DNA of 64,000 nucleotides from Mauremys mutica. Lineage: Eukaryota; Chordata; Testudines; Geoemydidae. A program made the translations under genes and the position numbers. The notes below the pieces were generated by a model that worked only from the letters and a program-made list of their open reading frames with translations, searched no databases and was not told the origin of the DNA. The stretch is taken from positions 72,026,618 through 72,090,617 of the forward strand of contig NC_059080.1 in the NCBI RefSeq assembly GCF_020497125.1, written 5' to 3'. Positions 1-11,105 of this stretch are shown here, in pieces (position 1 is the first letter of the stretch; every line of letters begins with the position of its first letter).

Positions 1-338
1 AAAAAAGCAAACCCAACTTCTCAATATACTTGCTCAAGATTTCTCCCCCATATTCCAGACCCCTACTGTTATGCAGCATGCTGTGTGATATTTTTGTCAC
101 CAAGTATGCAATCTTCTACTTAAAAGGTGGCTTCACTGCAGTAGCACTATGGGACTACATAACTTTCAAAGCAATGTAGGATCCTTTGCTATATAAATGT
201 AAAAGATTACTACTACTGTGTAAATAGAAGGAAATCATGCTAAAAAGTAGATGCTTTACCCTTTTGCTTTTCTTACATTGATTTGAAGTTTGGAATTTCT
301 AGTTTATTAATAAAATGGCAGAACTAAAAGATATTGTA

Positions 339-340
<2 letters not shown>

Positions 341-386
<46 letters not shown>
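341..386. repeat. (AT)n microsatellite
   Basis: An uninterrupted run of about 23 AT dinucleotides lies in the DNER intron downstream of the coding exon. It is probably length-polymorphic. No gene is visible in the rest of 1-629; the stretch near 500-530 faintly resembles the tail of the MIR-like SINEs seen elsewhere in the window. Confidence 0.95.
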
Positions 387-389
<3 letters not shown>

Positions 390-629
390 AAAGATTTCCC
401 ATACATTATACCTAAAAAAGCATACATCTATTTTCAAAAGAGCCATGGTTAAGCCTAAAATCATTTCCAAGTGTTTTACTTGCTAATTTTATGGATTATT
501 AACTCAGGGCAGGGATCATATCTTCAATCTTCCTACATATATGCCTATGGCCCATAGACAAATGATAACTAAATAATAAGTGACATTTACAAGCTTTTTA
601 TGTATGAATGTTAAACAAAATGGTCTCAC

Positions 630-926
630 CTCTATTTCATCCCATTTTAGATCAACAACTTTTTGTCCTGCTTTTGGCTGCCAAGTAGGTAATGTCATAG
701 TTGCTCTTGAACGGGGTAAAACAATGTCAGGTTCCAAGGTTGCTGATACTGGCCTGATTTGTCTTGGTGGCAGTGACTCTGCCCATCCAGAGACTGGAAG
801 GCTGTGAAATGAGCGTTCACAGTTTGTACCTTCATAGCCTTCATTACAAACACAGAGGTAGCCATCACCGTTACTGCTGCAGTTACCATGGTGACAAGGG
901 TTGCTGGCACAAGGATCTGAAACAAA
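630..926 (-). CDS. DNER: DNER, coding exon 2 (first complete EGF-like repeat and linker)
   Basis: This is a 297-nt, 99-codon exon with both boundaries in phase 0. Read on the minus strand, the acceptor is a T-rich tract ending CTCAG at 931-927, and the donor is GAG|GTGAGA at 630/629. The product begins with an EGF-like module (DPCASNPCHHGNC, then YLCVCNEGYEGTNC) carrying the usual six cysteines. A linker follows, with PRSRATMTLPTWQPKAGQK and a DLKWDEIE end. These match my memory of vertebrate DNER, a type I membrane Notch ligand of neurons that acts in Bergmann glia and cerebellar development. The mammalian protein has a serine run after HHGNC; here it is only SSNGDG. Earlier and later exons are outside the window. 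The open frame runs past both splice sites, so its ends are not coding limits. The identification is secure on extended residue identity. Confidence 0.95.
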
Positions 927-1139
927 CTGAGAAAAAAAACCATCTGGGTCAATTACTTCATACACAAGATTTACTTCTGCATTTTAGAAATGCCATAAAA
1001 CGGGATTTATTTTTCCAATATTTAGCTTCCACAATATATATTTATGGGTCAAAATTCATCCCTGATGAAATTCAATTATTTCAGAGGATTAAAAAAAACA
1101 GGGATTAATATGGTCCATTATTCCAAGGTCAATCAATAC

Positions 1140-1620
1140 AGGTTCATTGATGACAGGCTTACAAAGAGGTAGTAAATAAAGCAGTAGTGTCAGCTGTGTT
1201 CAAATTATGTAGTTTGCAATTCCTGGGCTTGCAACAATCCACTGCTGGGTCTCTGGTTGGGGGGAAAAGACAAAAGCATTTTATATTCAGGTGGGGCACC
1301 ACCTGCAGCAGGCTTATTCAGCAACAATAGGCACATTGTGGTAGTAAATCAAAACAATAGCCCCACATCAGGCCTACCTTGCCTCAGGGAGGCTCAGGTA
1401 GGCAACAGTCTCTAGTCAGCTCTGACCAGAGCTAGGCTCCTCTCATGGAGAGCAGGTCATCCCTCCCTCCCAGCTAGCATCCAGTTGAGCTGGAATCTCC
1501 CCTTTTAACCCTTCCCTCTAAGCCCAACATCTATTGCCGGTGTAGCAGGACAGGGCCAACTAAATCCACAGCAGTTCATTGACTCTTTTCCTGGCTAGTG
1601 TAGGGTTCATATACCTCATC
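1140..1620. repeat. Possible LTR-derived dispersed repeat
   Basis: This block is GC-richer than its surroundings, and its wording (a CTCATGGAGAGCAGGTCATC segment) resembles turtle LTR-type repeats I remember. No terminal repeats or target duplication could be placed, so family and limits are uncertain. From 1620 to 2390 I see only AT-rich intron. Confidence 0.25.
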
Positions 1621-2391
1621 ATAGTAATCCTCATTGGAAAGTCTGATGGTAACCTCTCCTGGGGATGTTTTCTAAAAGTATCTGCCATTTGGTGTAATCT
1701 GGTACATTCCAAAGGCCAAACCAAAGAAACCAACAGTCTCTTTATGAAACAAGATAAAAAGCAATTTCTAGCATGAATAGTTTAGCAGCAAGCAAAGCAG
1801 GGGCTCCGCTCCATTAGAGAGACAGGATGACCACCAATATTTATTAAAGAAAAGATTTAATTTCTAAATTTCTATGGACCTGTTTCAGAAAAAAAATAAA
1901 AGGTGTCTTCTTTACTATCGAAGTTTGCCATGCAGATTACAAAATCTAGTTTCATTGACTCAGGAGCTAAGAAAGTATTACATGGAAAGGGGGAAAGGTG
2001 TTAGAGGAGATTAAATAAAGAAATCTAGGTCTTCTGATCTCCTTTATCTTGTTAAATACAGAAGAAATTCAAGAAAAACAGGAAAATTCCACTACATATA
2101 TCATAAAACTTTTCTTACAACTATTATTTTTATTTGCAAAATTACTTCCCTACCATAAGTACATCATGTTCTCTTTTGGTTTGAAAACTTATTAAAATCA
2201 GAACATCCAGTATTAGACCACCCAGCTGATAAACCAAATCCTGCAAAATTAGCAGTGTACTTACACCTGTACCAATATGTCTGGGCAAATGTATCTCAAT
2301 ATCACCGTTTCTTGCAGTTTTGTGGCAATACACAAAATGACAGTTCTAGGGTAGTTCTAATTCCATCTAAGGATTTTTGCTAGTGCTTTAC

Positions 2392-2560
2392 CTGTGGGTA
2401 AAGTAAAGACTTGAATGTATTCCTCTTATCAATATTTGTTTTTCTTGAATCCATCACAGCCTGCACATCTGTTTCTCTGAAGTCAATTTTATTAATAATT
2501 TCTTCAACATCACCATATGTAGCAAAATGCCATGCCAAATCTCTTGGGAAACCAACACCA
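2392..2560 (-). other. Candidate unassigned exon
   Basis: A 169-nt minus-strand open frame is bounded by a plausible acceptor (pyrimidine-rich stretch ending CCATAAG, just right of 2560) and a good donor, CCACAG|GTAAAG, at 2392/2391. The frame reads GVGFPRDLAWHFATYGDVEE, continues through VQAVMDSRK, and ends SLLYPQ at the donor. The residue composition looks protein-like and the stretch has none of the repeat hallmarks seen elsewhere. I do not recognise the protein. It could be an alternative exon of DNER, an exon of a nested or neighbouring minus-strand gene, a pseudogene fragment, or chance. Confidence 0.25.
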
Positions 2561-2984
2561 CTTATGGTACAGGATGACAAACAGTTTCAATCAAAGAACA
2601 GAATCAACCAGTATACTGGCAACAATTTTTGATTAAGACACAAAACTTACTGGGAAGTTTTTTGGGTTTTTTTTAGTAGAAGCTGGCCAGAACTCGAAAT
2701 CTCTATAATAGGTCAAACCAGGAACATAGCTTTTGGAACTCCCAAACCTGGAGATCTGAAATCTGGATCTGAATCTGTTCCTTCCCCATTTTCAAGGTGT
2801 TCAGAATCCACTGAGATAGATTCATGCTGTGAACTTGGATCCAGATCTAGATTTGGGGATTCTGTTTACCCTCCCCCCCAGCATCTCCCAATCTCTGGTA
2901 TTAAGGGAATATAGTACTTGTAAAAAAGGTCAGATGGACAGTCATAGAAAAAGAAAAAAATAATAATATTGAGCATTTTTCCAT

Positions 2985-3185
2985 CTGTAGATTTCAAAGC
3001 CCTTACAACAAATGAGACCTATTGTAGTCTCCAACTTAAATATGAGGAAACTGAAGCACAGGAGGTGAAGTGACTTGCCCGAGGTCACACAATAGGTCAC
3101 TAATTAAGGTAGGAATTGAAGCCAGGCCTCCTCCAGATTCCTGTTCTAGCAGCCCAGTCCCCAGATTCCATTGCCTCTTCTGGTA
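2985..3185 (-). repeat. MIR-like CORE-SINE (or related L2 tail), antisense
   Basis: The plus strand reads GAGGAAACTGAAGCACAGG, then GTGACTTGCCCGAGGTCACA. This is the reverse complement of the classic MIR/CORE segment (CTCAGTTTCCTCATCTG with GTGTGACCTTGGGCAAGTCA). The copy is diverged. The similar word in L2 tails cannot be excluded by eye. Confidence 0.7.
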
Positions 3186-3285
3186 GGTATTGCACCATCA
3201 GTAGCAGTAAAAGCTTCCTCATAGCACCTCACTGAAGTATTTCAACCCTTAGCTGAAGGTAAATTGAATTTGTATGGCACAACTC

Positions 3286-4311
3286 TGTGATGCTGGCAGA
3301 CCAGGTGCCAGCTCATGCCAAGGCCCCAGGAAACCAGTCTTGTTTACCTCTGAGTTAGCATTATCAACATAGATATTAGATGTTAAGTTGATAATAATGT
3401 GGTTTATTGTTTAGACTTCATAAAATACTTGATACTGCATGTATTGATCTCACTTATAACCTCTATAGCCCATGGTTTAAAGTTATATTGAGTGTTTGCA
3501 TTGTAAACCTCTGTAATTCTGTGACTCACCAAACAGGAAATGAAGCATTAATAAAAGGTACAGGACTTATCCTGCATACAAGATGGCCCACTGAAGACAA
3601 ATGGGGCATTTTGCAGCATCAAAGGAGAGAGACCCTGTTGATTGCATTCCTAACTCCCTCCAGGAAGGAGAGACCTATGCATGAATTAATCCCATCAGTC
3701 TGGAAGCTGGAGTGGAGGGGATAAAAATCCCTAAAAAGGAGAAAATCTCTTTCATGCTGTCTGAGGGGCAAAGATTCCTAGACTTAAGCAAAGAGATTCC
3801 CATGCTGCTTGGCATGGGTTAGCCCTGAAAGACACTTTGAACTGACAGATTATTACAACTGTTACCTTTTAAATCATAGATTGAAATTCCTTTGTGTAGA
3901 TATGCTTGCCTTAACCTGTAAATAATTCTTATGTCTGTTTCCTAGTTAATAAAACTATAGTTAGTTTATTACAGGATTGGCTACAAGCATTGTCTTTGGT
4001 GTGAGATCTAAGGTACAAATTGATCCGGGATAAGTGACTGGTCTCTTGGAATTGGAAGTAATCTGAATATTGGGTGATCTTTGGTGTAAGTGACTATTTG
4101 TCACGTTGTCCTAGGTGGTAAAATAGACTAGAGTGTCAAGGGCACGGTCTGCGACTCCATTGTAAGACTACTGTAGTACTTTGGGAGTTCACATTTGTTA
4201 CTGGGTTGGTGAAATCTAGTAACAGTACATACAACCAGTTTGGGGCATCTGCCCCGCTTTATGACAGTTTCCCTTGAAGTTAGCACTCTTGGTCATGAAC
4301 CACTCCAGACA
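3286..4311 (+). mobile_element. Solo LTR (about 1.03 kb) with 5-bp target duplication
   Basis: The element begins TGTGATGCTGGCAG and ends CCACTCCAGACA, the canonical TG...CA ends. It is flanked on both sides by AACTC (3281-3285 and 4312-4316). An AATAAA-type polyadenylation signal sits near 3947-3955, so the plus strand is probably sense. Its 3' third (TTATTACAGGATTGGCTAC, TCTTTGGTGTGAGATCTAAG) matches a dispersed reptile LTR family I remember but cannot name. There is no internal retroviral region or second LTR, so this is a solo LTR left by recombination. Confidence 0.75.
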
Positions 4312-4316
4312 AACTC

Positions 4317-6374
4317 CCTCAATGCTGAAGGCCTCCTTAGTCCCAAGGAAGACCTGACCTCAGTGGGAGACTCTGCCATTGTTGATCTACTTGTGGATCT
4401 TTATCAGGCCCCTGGTCAGGCTTATCCTTTCTGGAAGCATCATTTCTGGAAGCAATCATTCCCATCAGAACCTGGATTATGGGTTGCTGACCAACTCTGC
4501 CCTAGCCTCTTCTGCAGAATTGGGGAAAATCTTAACAATTTTGAAGCCATCTACACTGAAATATTATTCTCAGATTTGGGAGAGGTTTTCCCTAAGGGCA
4601 GTAGAAAGCAATCTGCCTCTGCATTCTGTTTCTATATAATCTATTTCGGACTATTTGCAGTACATAAAGTCTTTCAATCTCTCAGTCTACAGCCAACGTG
4701 CATCTGTGTGCCATCTCAGCATACCATCCAGCTGATAACTCCACTGTGTTCCGTCAGGAACTGCAGTAAAGGACTGGTGAATTTACCTTCACTGATCCGT
4801 GAGTTTGTCCCAATATGCGATCTCAACCTGACAAAGTCAATTAATGTGTCCTTTGAGCACTGAAACTTCAATCACATGAGGCACAAATATGACCCCAATG
4901 AACACTGTTTTCTAGAAAGTTCTTGAACTACAGTGAGATGAAGGTGATTAATTAGCTAATTTTTGTAAAACACTTTGAATGCACAATGCGTTATACACAT
5001 ATTAAGCATTTTTATTATTGTATCCTGCATGAGGGCTGGAAAGTCCTGGCTGAAGCATGGCATGTCAGCACAATCAGCGGGAAACCCACAAAAGAGTTGT
5101 TTCTGTAACTGCCATACGGGATTACATTTTTACATTTACGGTAAACTGACGCAATGAAGCTCTGCATGCTTTAAACTAATGCAACTGGGGTTTTCAGTTG
5201 TTAGAAAACATGGAAAGATTTCGATAAGGTTATGGTCAAACTAACTCTCCATGGGGATTATACCCTGTGCTGCTATCATATTACTTTGTTTCTACAGAAA
5301 ATTCTGCCAGTTCACTTATTTACAATAATTCTAATGCTGATGCACAATTGTTGCTTTTGAGAAAAAACTTGTTTTACTTTTCAGTGTATGGAAGGAAGCA
5401 ACATAACTATTGTTTCTTTTATTTATGTTCCTTTGTACCTTTTGTTTCTTGCTAGATGTGCCATGGATCCAAGATACATCATATCCCAACCTCCAGTTGT
5501 TTGACAGCTACATTACATTTCACTCCCCAGCATTCCTTTTAGAATATACCAGGATGATTTTAGAGTAAAGGATTTCATACCTGTGTATTTTTTGTAGCAT
5601 TGAGACTCCAATACCATTTATGTGAAAAGCAACAGCAGATTGACAGTAACAAAAGTAAATTGTTTTCTAGGAATTGTGGGAAATAAATAAGAATCTCAGC
5701 CAACTCAAAACAGATCTGCTCATTTAGCTCACTACAACCACCACCAAACCATTAGGATTAGTTCTAATCAAATTTCTCAGGTATTTTGAAGTATTTATTG
5801 TGTACATTATGCCTGTTTAAGGAGATACTCTGAAACAGAAGCCTCAATATATCTGGTAGTCTAAACTATGTCCTTCGTTTAATCTCATACTTCAGCTTGT
5901 ACCTCTGATTCCACCTCTTGGATATCTTGTCATTTCAAACTGAACATGGCCAGAACCAAACTCCTTATCTCCTCTCCAAAATCTTTTCCATTTGTGGTGA
6001 GAGACCTCCATATTGAAGCAAAAATAGGATTAATAAATTATAATAATTTATTCTTATGTTAGATCAATACAAACTTGCCTGTGCCTTTACTGATTTTTAG
6101 GGGATATTTATCATTAGTTTCATACATATAATGCCTGGAGAAAAAAAATCTTAAGTTTATATTTAATTATATGAAATGTCCAAGCTAAGGAAATTATTAG
6201 GAATTCTGTTGTCTTTCAATGTGACAAACTCCTCAAGTGTCAAGGAATACAACACCACATTTATTACACTCAAATGTGTTTATACAAACCCTAAAATGCA
6301 GCTTTTTAAATTCCAGTTTCACTATAATGCTATACTATTTGCTTTGATGCGCTGTTTTAAAAATAGTATCATTG
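4317..6374. other. AT-rich intronic sequence, no gene recognised
   Basis: I see no convincing exon here. Around 5940-6005 the words GAACATGGCCAGAACCAAAC and CTCCTTATCTCCTCTCC resemble an L2/L3-clade LINE fragment, but it is too short to call. A long plus-strand frame starting at 4240 runs out of the LTR into this interval; it shows no domain and is treated as chance. Confidence 0.5.
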
Positions 6375-6612
6375 TGTGAGGGGTTCGGTCACAGAGACCC
6401 CCTGGGGACTGTCACCTGATGTGCTCCAACTACCTCTTGAGCCCATTTTCTCTGATGGCTTGGAACTCCAGAACCCTGCCTTGTTGAGCCAGACACGCTA
6501 GTCTGCTGCAACACAGACCCAGATCTGGTCCACGACCCCAAAGCTACAGACTTTAACCAAAAATTGCTCAGCAAGTCACCTATCTCCAGCACCCAGACAC
6601 CCAGCTCCCAAT
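6375..6612. mobile_element. LTR fragment
   Basis: The block begins TGTGAGGGGTTCGGTCACAG and is distinctly GC-richer than the flanking intron. It resembles the terminal part of a turtle LTR family known to me from other loci. It stops at about 6612, where the sequence returns to AT-rich intron. No second end or target duplication was found. Confidence 0.4.
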
Positions 6613-7070
6613 GGGATCTTTTGCATAAAGCATATTCCAGTTGCATTATATTTACACTCATTAGCATATTTCTATAAAACATATGGAGTGCAACGTCACA
6701 CACTGTTTATTGAAATTTGTGTTTTGTATAAATATTTAATAAGAAGTTTTAGACGCAAGTTGTTAATGCTATGATAGGTCGTAACTAAGGAACACTGGGT
6801 CAAAAGACAAACAGAGTCTTATTACAGCCCAGGATACTTCTCTAGACTAAAACATCAGTTGGAAAAGATGATTTAATCTCAAACAATAGACCTTAGAAAG
6901 GTAGGCCCTGACTTCAAAAGCAATCATGCACAGGGATGTATCATCAGAATTGTAAACCAGGTGGTAAAACAGATTCTTTTAAAATCACTCTAAAATCTTT
7001 ATTCTTGAAACTAAGAAAAACATTTATAGTTGAGAAATATTTTGTAAGACACCTCTGTTTTTCTGAAATG

Positions 7071-7111
7071 TTGAGATGGTAAGCCTCTGTGAAATGGGCT
7101 TACCATCTCAA
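7071..7111. repeat. Perfect 15-bp inverted repeat (hairpin)
   Basis: TTGAGATGGTAAGCC at 7071-7085 is followed after 11 nt by its exact reverse complement at 7097-7111. It is not part of a repeat I recognise. The stem is too short for a typical pre-miRNA. Confidence 0.85.
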
Positions 7112-7559
7112 ATATGATAGTTAAATGCAGATTTCATGTAATTTCCTAATGCCATTGCTATGGAAATGGTAAAATGCTTGGTGTACCAAAATAGGATCTA
7201 ATGACCTTGATGATTACTAATACAAGAATACCGATGACTAATACAAATAGAATATTTATATTAACTAGGGAATTATTTGGCAACTTTGAGAAACTTGTCA
7301 CCAAACTCGGAAGAACAAGAATAACCCCTTTAAAAAGTTAAGAAAGGACAACTTCTTGAACAACTATTCCAGGCTGAAGACTCTCTCTAATAATTATTTA
7401 ATTTGTAAATACTATTTTAAGAACTGAAAACAAGTGTTTATACTTTTTTAAATCAGAATTTCAAATCCTGTTGAATCCTGATGAAACGGAAGAAATATCT
7501 TAGAAAATGGACTAAATGAAGAAAGAGTTAGAACTCTAAGATTATCTGAGACTTACCTG

Positions 7560-7667
7560 CCACAAAAGACCTTAAGAAGAACTCTGTATAAGCTTTGAAA
7601 GCTTGTCTCTTTCACCAACAGAAGGTGGTCCAATAAAAAATACTACCTCACCCACCTTGTCTCATAA
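7560..7667. mobile_element. Penelope-type 3' end fragment
   Basis: Words such as AGAACTCTGTATAAGCTTTG, CTCTTTCACCAACAGAAGG and ACTACCTCACCCACCTTGTC match the terminal sequence also found at 11106-11321, 27690-27830 and 44235-44345. The 27.7-kb copy is joined to Penelope-like coding remains, which is the basis for the assignment. Confidence 0.6.
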
Positions 7668-8164
7668 AAGAACAAAGGCAATTAGAAGCATGTTGCATAT
7701 TAAGCAGCATGTCTATTCAGGAGCTGAAAGTGTAATGAAAGCCATCTCACAAAGACATTGAGAAATGGAAAGATGACAGCATCAATTTCTAATCTAAACA
7801 AGTCTGAAAGAGGTTTTCCTATGATTTCATGAAATTGGAGGAGGGGGTAATAAAAACTTTGGAGTGATTCTCCAGCAGCACTCACTCTACATCTCTTCTC
7901 GACTTCACAATATCCAACACAACTCATCCTGTCTATCTCTACAAGCAAGCTGCAACAGAAGACAGCTAAGAAGAAAAAGAGATCAGCAATACAGCGGCAG
8001 CAAAAAGCAATCACATGACATTATCAAGACCTCAACATGGTGAGATGGAAGTAGCTAAAGTATTGCCCAGGGATTTGATTTAAAAAGTCTTGTAATGATT
8101 TTACTGGAATACTAAAATGCTATTGAAACTTAAGACATTAACAGTATCGCCTGCTAACCCAATC

Positions 8165-8745
8165 ATTTAGGCCCCGTATTCCTGGACAGGAGATGGGCTA
8201 AACTTTGGTAAACAGAGAAATAGTGGGAATTGCTCCTCACTGGCCAAAGTGAACTGCAGCACCGTGGACAGCTCAGTGCTGGCAGGAACCAGAGGAGTAA
8301 GGAAGAGTTCCGGGCTGGCTGCTGGGCCTGAACGTAGTAAAGGTGAAGCTCCGGTGAAAGCTGGGGCTGTGGGAAAATGGGCCCAGGGAACTGAAAGCAG
8401 TTTCATTAACAGGACACAGCATAACAGGACATAGCTGCTGCTCTTAGGGTCCCAGACTAGTGGGCAGGCCCAGGTCCCCCCCTCCCATACGCCACTGGGG
8501 AAATGGCCTATAATTAGACAGCAATAAGCCCCCAGAAGGGGATCTGAACTGCTTAGTGGCTTAGATGGAGAGCTGATGCCAGAACAGACCAGAGAGGGTG
8601 AAACCATTGCCTCCAGGGAGAAAATCCTGGGAGTTCGCCTCGATACTAGGACCAGGACTGTTTAAAGACTGGAGACACACCTGACTAGAAGGGGCACTAG
8701 CAAGAGGTGGGTGGGTGTGACACTGTTACAAACTGATTTAAATAT
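8165..8745. repeat. Dispersed repeat, probably retroelement-derived
   Basis: This roughly 580-bp GC-rich block contains long stretches I associate with a turtle LTR-retroelement internal or leader region (GGAAGAGTTCCGGGCTGGCT, GGGAGAAAATCCTGGGAG). Open frames on both strands (8167-8607 minus, 8249-8434 plus) show no retroviral domain and look like by-products of base composition. Limits are approximate. Confidence 0.35.
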
Positions 8746-8822
8746 TTTCTTTGATTTCACAGGATTTAGTTAAGACCTTTGCCCATTTATAACTATTTGT
8801 TATCCTTGATAAACCAAACAAG

Positions 8823-8896
8823 ACTCACCTTCCCTTAAACACATCGATAAACAGTTGTAGACTCACCTTCTTTTAGCCATCGATAAACAGTTGTAG
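8823..8896. repeat. Two-unit tandem repeat (38 + 36 bp)
   Basis: Units at 8823-8860 and 8861-8896 both begin ACTCACCTTC and end CATCGATAAACAGTTGTAG. They differ only in their centres. A partial third echo (TTATCAACGATA) follows. Confidence 0.85.
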
Positions 8897-9339
8897 TTAT
8901 CAACGATATACTAAGATTGGATTCATAACAATTTTGGGAAATAAGATCTTGGTCTTACTTTATCAAGAAAAAAAGTGCCCCGAGGCATTTCACTCTATTA
9001 AAAGCTCTTGAGTTAGAATCTTTTCAGTACATTTCTCTGTGAAGTAACCAGTGTTTAGCATTTGTGTTCTGTTTTGTTTAATATTTTCTTTTCCTTTCTT
9101 TAAAAATAAAACAGCCATGGTTAATAACTGTAATTATTTTGCTTGATTTTAATTGTGGTCTCTCCTAAAGTATGTAAAAGAACCCCTGAGACCAAAATAG
9201 TGGGAGTCACATCTCTGAACAGGCAATAAGAGAAACAAATAGTAAGAGCATTTCTTGTTTCTTTAGAGTAATGTTTTTAGTTATTTTGGGGAAAAACTAC
9301 GTGATGCTCAACAACTTCAGTTACCTCTTTTACACCATA

Positions 9340-9900
9340 TAATTTGTTCCTCTTCTATCACTGTCAATTACACCACCATCTTCTCCATCCTTCAGGCCAG
9401 CAGCCTGGAGCGCCTCTTCCTCTTTTTCCCCCACACATCTGCACCATTTCTAAGTCTTATTACTCAACATATCCAAGATCCATCCATTTCTTTCTATCCA
9501 TGTAGCCCTCTCTCTCATTCAGGCCCTTAATTATGGCAAATCTTCCTCTCTGGTGTCCCAAACACACAGTCCCCTTCCACCCATATAAAATTCTGTCTCT
9601 AAATTCATCCTTTCTATTCATCTGATTGTCGATCCCAACCGCCTTCGCCCATGTCAGATTTTGACACAGTGACCTCTGTTCCTTCCTTCATGCTGCCCCC
9701 TATGCATGTCATGATCTCCCTAATCTCATCCATAAGGCCCTTACCATGTTCACATTTAAGTTTCTTTTAAAGACAACTCTGCTAGACTGCTATAGTAAAT
9801 CTTGTTGATTTACATATCAATTTGATCTATTTTTGTTCCTTTTCCCAGATCTCTGTCCTTAGACTGTGAGCTCTTCAGAGCAGGTACTGTCCTTAATTGT
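9340..9900 (+). mobile_element. Degenerate L2/CR1-clade LINE 3' end
   Basis: From about 9688 the plus strand has a continuous frame HAAPYACHDLPNLIHKALTM followed by FTFKFLLKTTL. This is the end of an L2-clade ORF2, where RAP.xW..LP and a FK..LKTxL tail are typical. The 3' end (AGACTGTGAGCTCTTCAGAG and CAGGTACTGTCCTT) is the 3' UTR word common in reptile LINE/SINE tails. Upstream pyrimidine-rich sequence from 9340 fits the preceding coding region, but frames are broken. Confidence 0.6.
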
Positions 9901-11105
9901 TAGGAAAACACCAAGAGAACACTACTTCAAAACAAACTACTAAACCTCACTGAGGTACTTTTACACAGCAAAGATGCGTATACTATTCTACTACAAAACT
10001 AAATTTCCATTTCTCCTTTGGATCTAGCAGCAGGCTGATCTTGGTTTCTCATAAATCCAAATTCCCACCATACTGATTCAGGATAGATGATCTAATGGGG
10101 AGTAAAGTTGTTTCATTTGACTCCCTACTTTCATAGCCTTCCCCACTTCTCAAATCCCTATACGCAAGAATTGGATTAGCTTCATATCAGAACTCTTCCA
10201 TCACTTGTACTCCATCCCCAAGGGATTTAAAACAGACATCACTGTTCTAGGAAGCAGGCAGCATTAAAACATGTGGAAAGAGAACAAACAAGAGTGTGTA
10301 GAGAGCGGACTGTTGCACAATGAAGGCATGAAACCAGCCCATAAATGGGACCATGCAGAAAGAGAAGGGAGAACAGAAGAAGAAGAGAAGAGACCACTAA
10401 GCCAAGACAGGAGAGGAGAAAGAAATGGACTGATAATGAAGGGACAGAAGGTGAAGACAGATGGTCATGGGTAAGGAAGAAGAAATAGATTTTACAGAAA
10501 GAAAACAATAGCTGAAACCTAGTAGGTGAATTTATTTTTTAACTATTCAGATGAAAAAAGTTATAAGATGTTTTAAAAGCAATTCCCAAACACACTTTTC
10601 AGTCCTATGCTTTAAAGTACTTCCCTACAAATTTTTTAGTTTCTATACGATTTAGCACCAGGCAGCATCATTGGCTATTGAGCTGTAAGAGCACAGGAGG
10701 TGTCTGACTGGCAGGGAGCAGATGGCTTATTAGAATGTAAGTCATTGCATTCTGCTTACAGCTGCTTGGGTGGTAACGTTGGTATTACTCAGTGTAGACG
10801 TAACTGCCAGTGGGCTAGCAGCAACAGCGCTGCCCACACTATATAACACTTAAAAAACTAAAATGTTTCTCAGTAAGACAAACTGAAAACAACATCTGAT
10901 TAGTGCCTTAGTAGGTACAAGCACCTCCCTCCATGATTTATTCCTTTTAAAGTAAATTCTGTAGAGCCTATCATTTCTCATCTCCCATTGCTCCTCACTT
11001 CACCACATGCATTTTGCTTTGCCCTTTATCTCCTTCTCCCACTCTCACATGTTGGTTTCTTCTCCTCCCTCCAATCTACATTTAAAATGACATATCTCTT
11101 CCTGT

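Noticed and set aside
341..386. CRISPR or regulatory array
   Set aside because: It is a plain AT dinucleotide microsatellite. No repeat-spacer structure exists anywhere in the window, and the genome is a vertebrate one.
764..1108. Plus-strand frame overlapping the DNER exon
   Set aside because: It is the antisense shadow of the EGF-encoding exon and continues into intron without any domain.
4240..4863. Longest host-like plus-strand frame outside the transposons (207 codons)
   Set aside because: It begins inside the solo LTR and runs into flanking intron. It shows no domain, signal peptide or splice structure, and its composition is not protein-like.
7071..7111. MicroRNA precursor
   Set aside because: The stem is only 15 bp, with no extended pairing on either side.
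8167..8607. 146-codon minus-strand frame
   Set aside because: It falls in a dispersed GC-rich repeat and has no recognisable retroviral or host domain.
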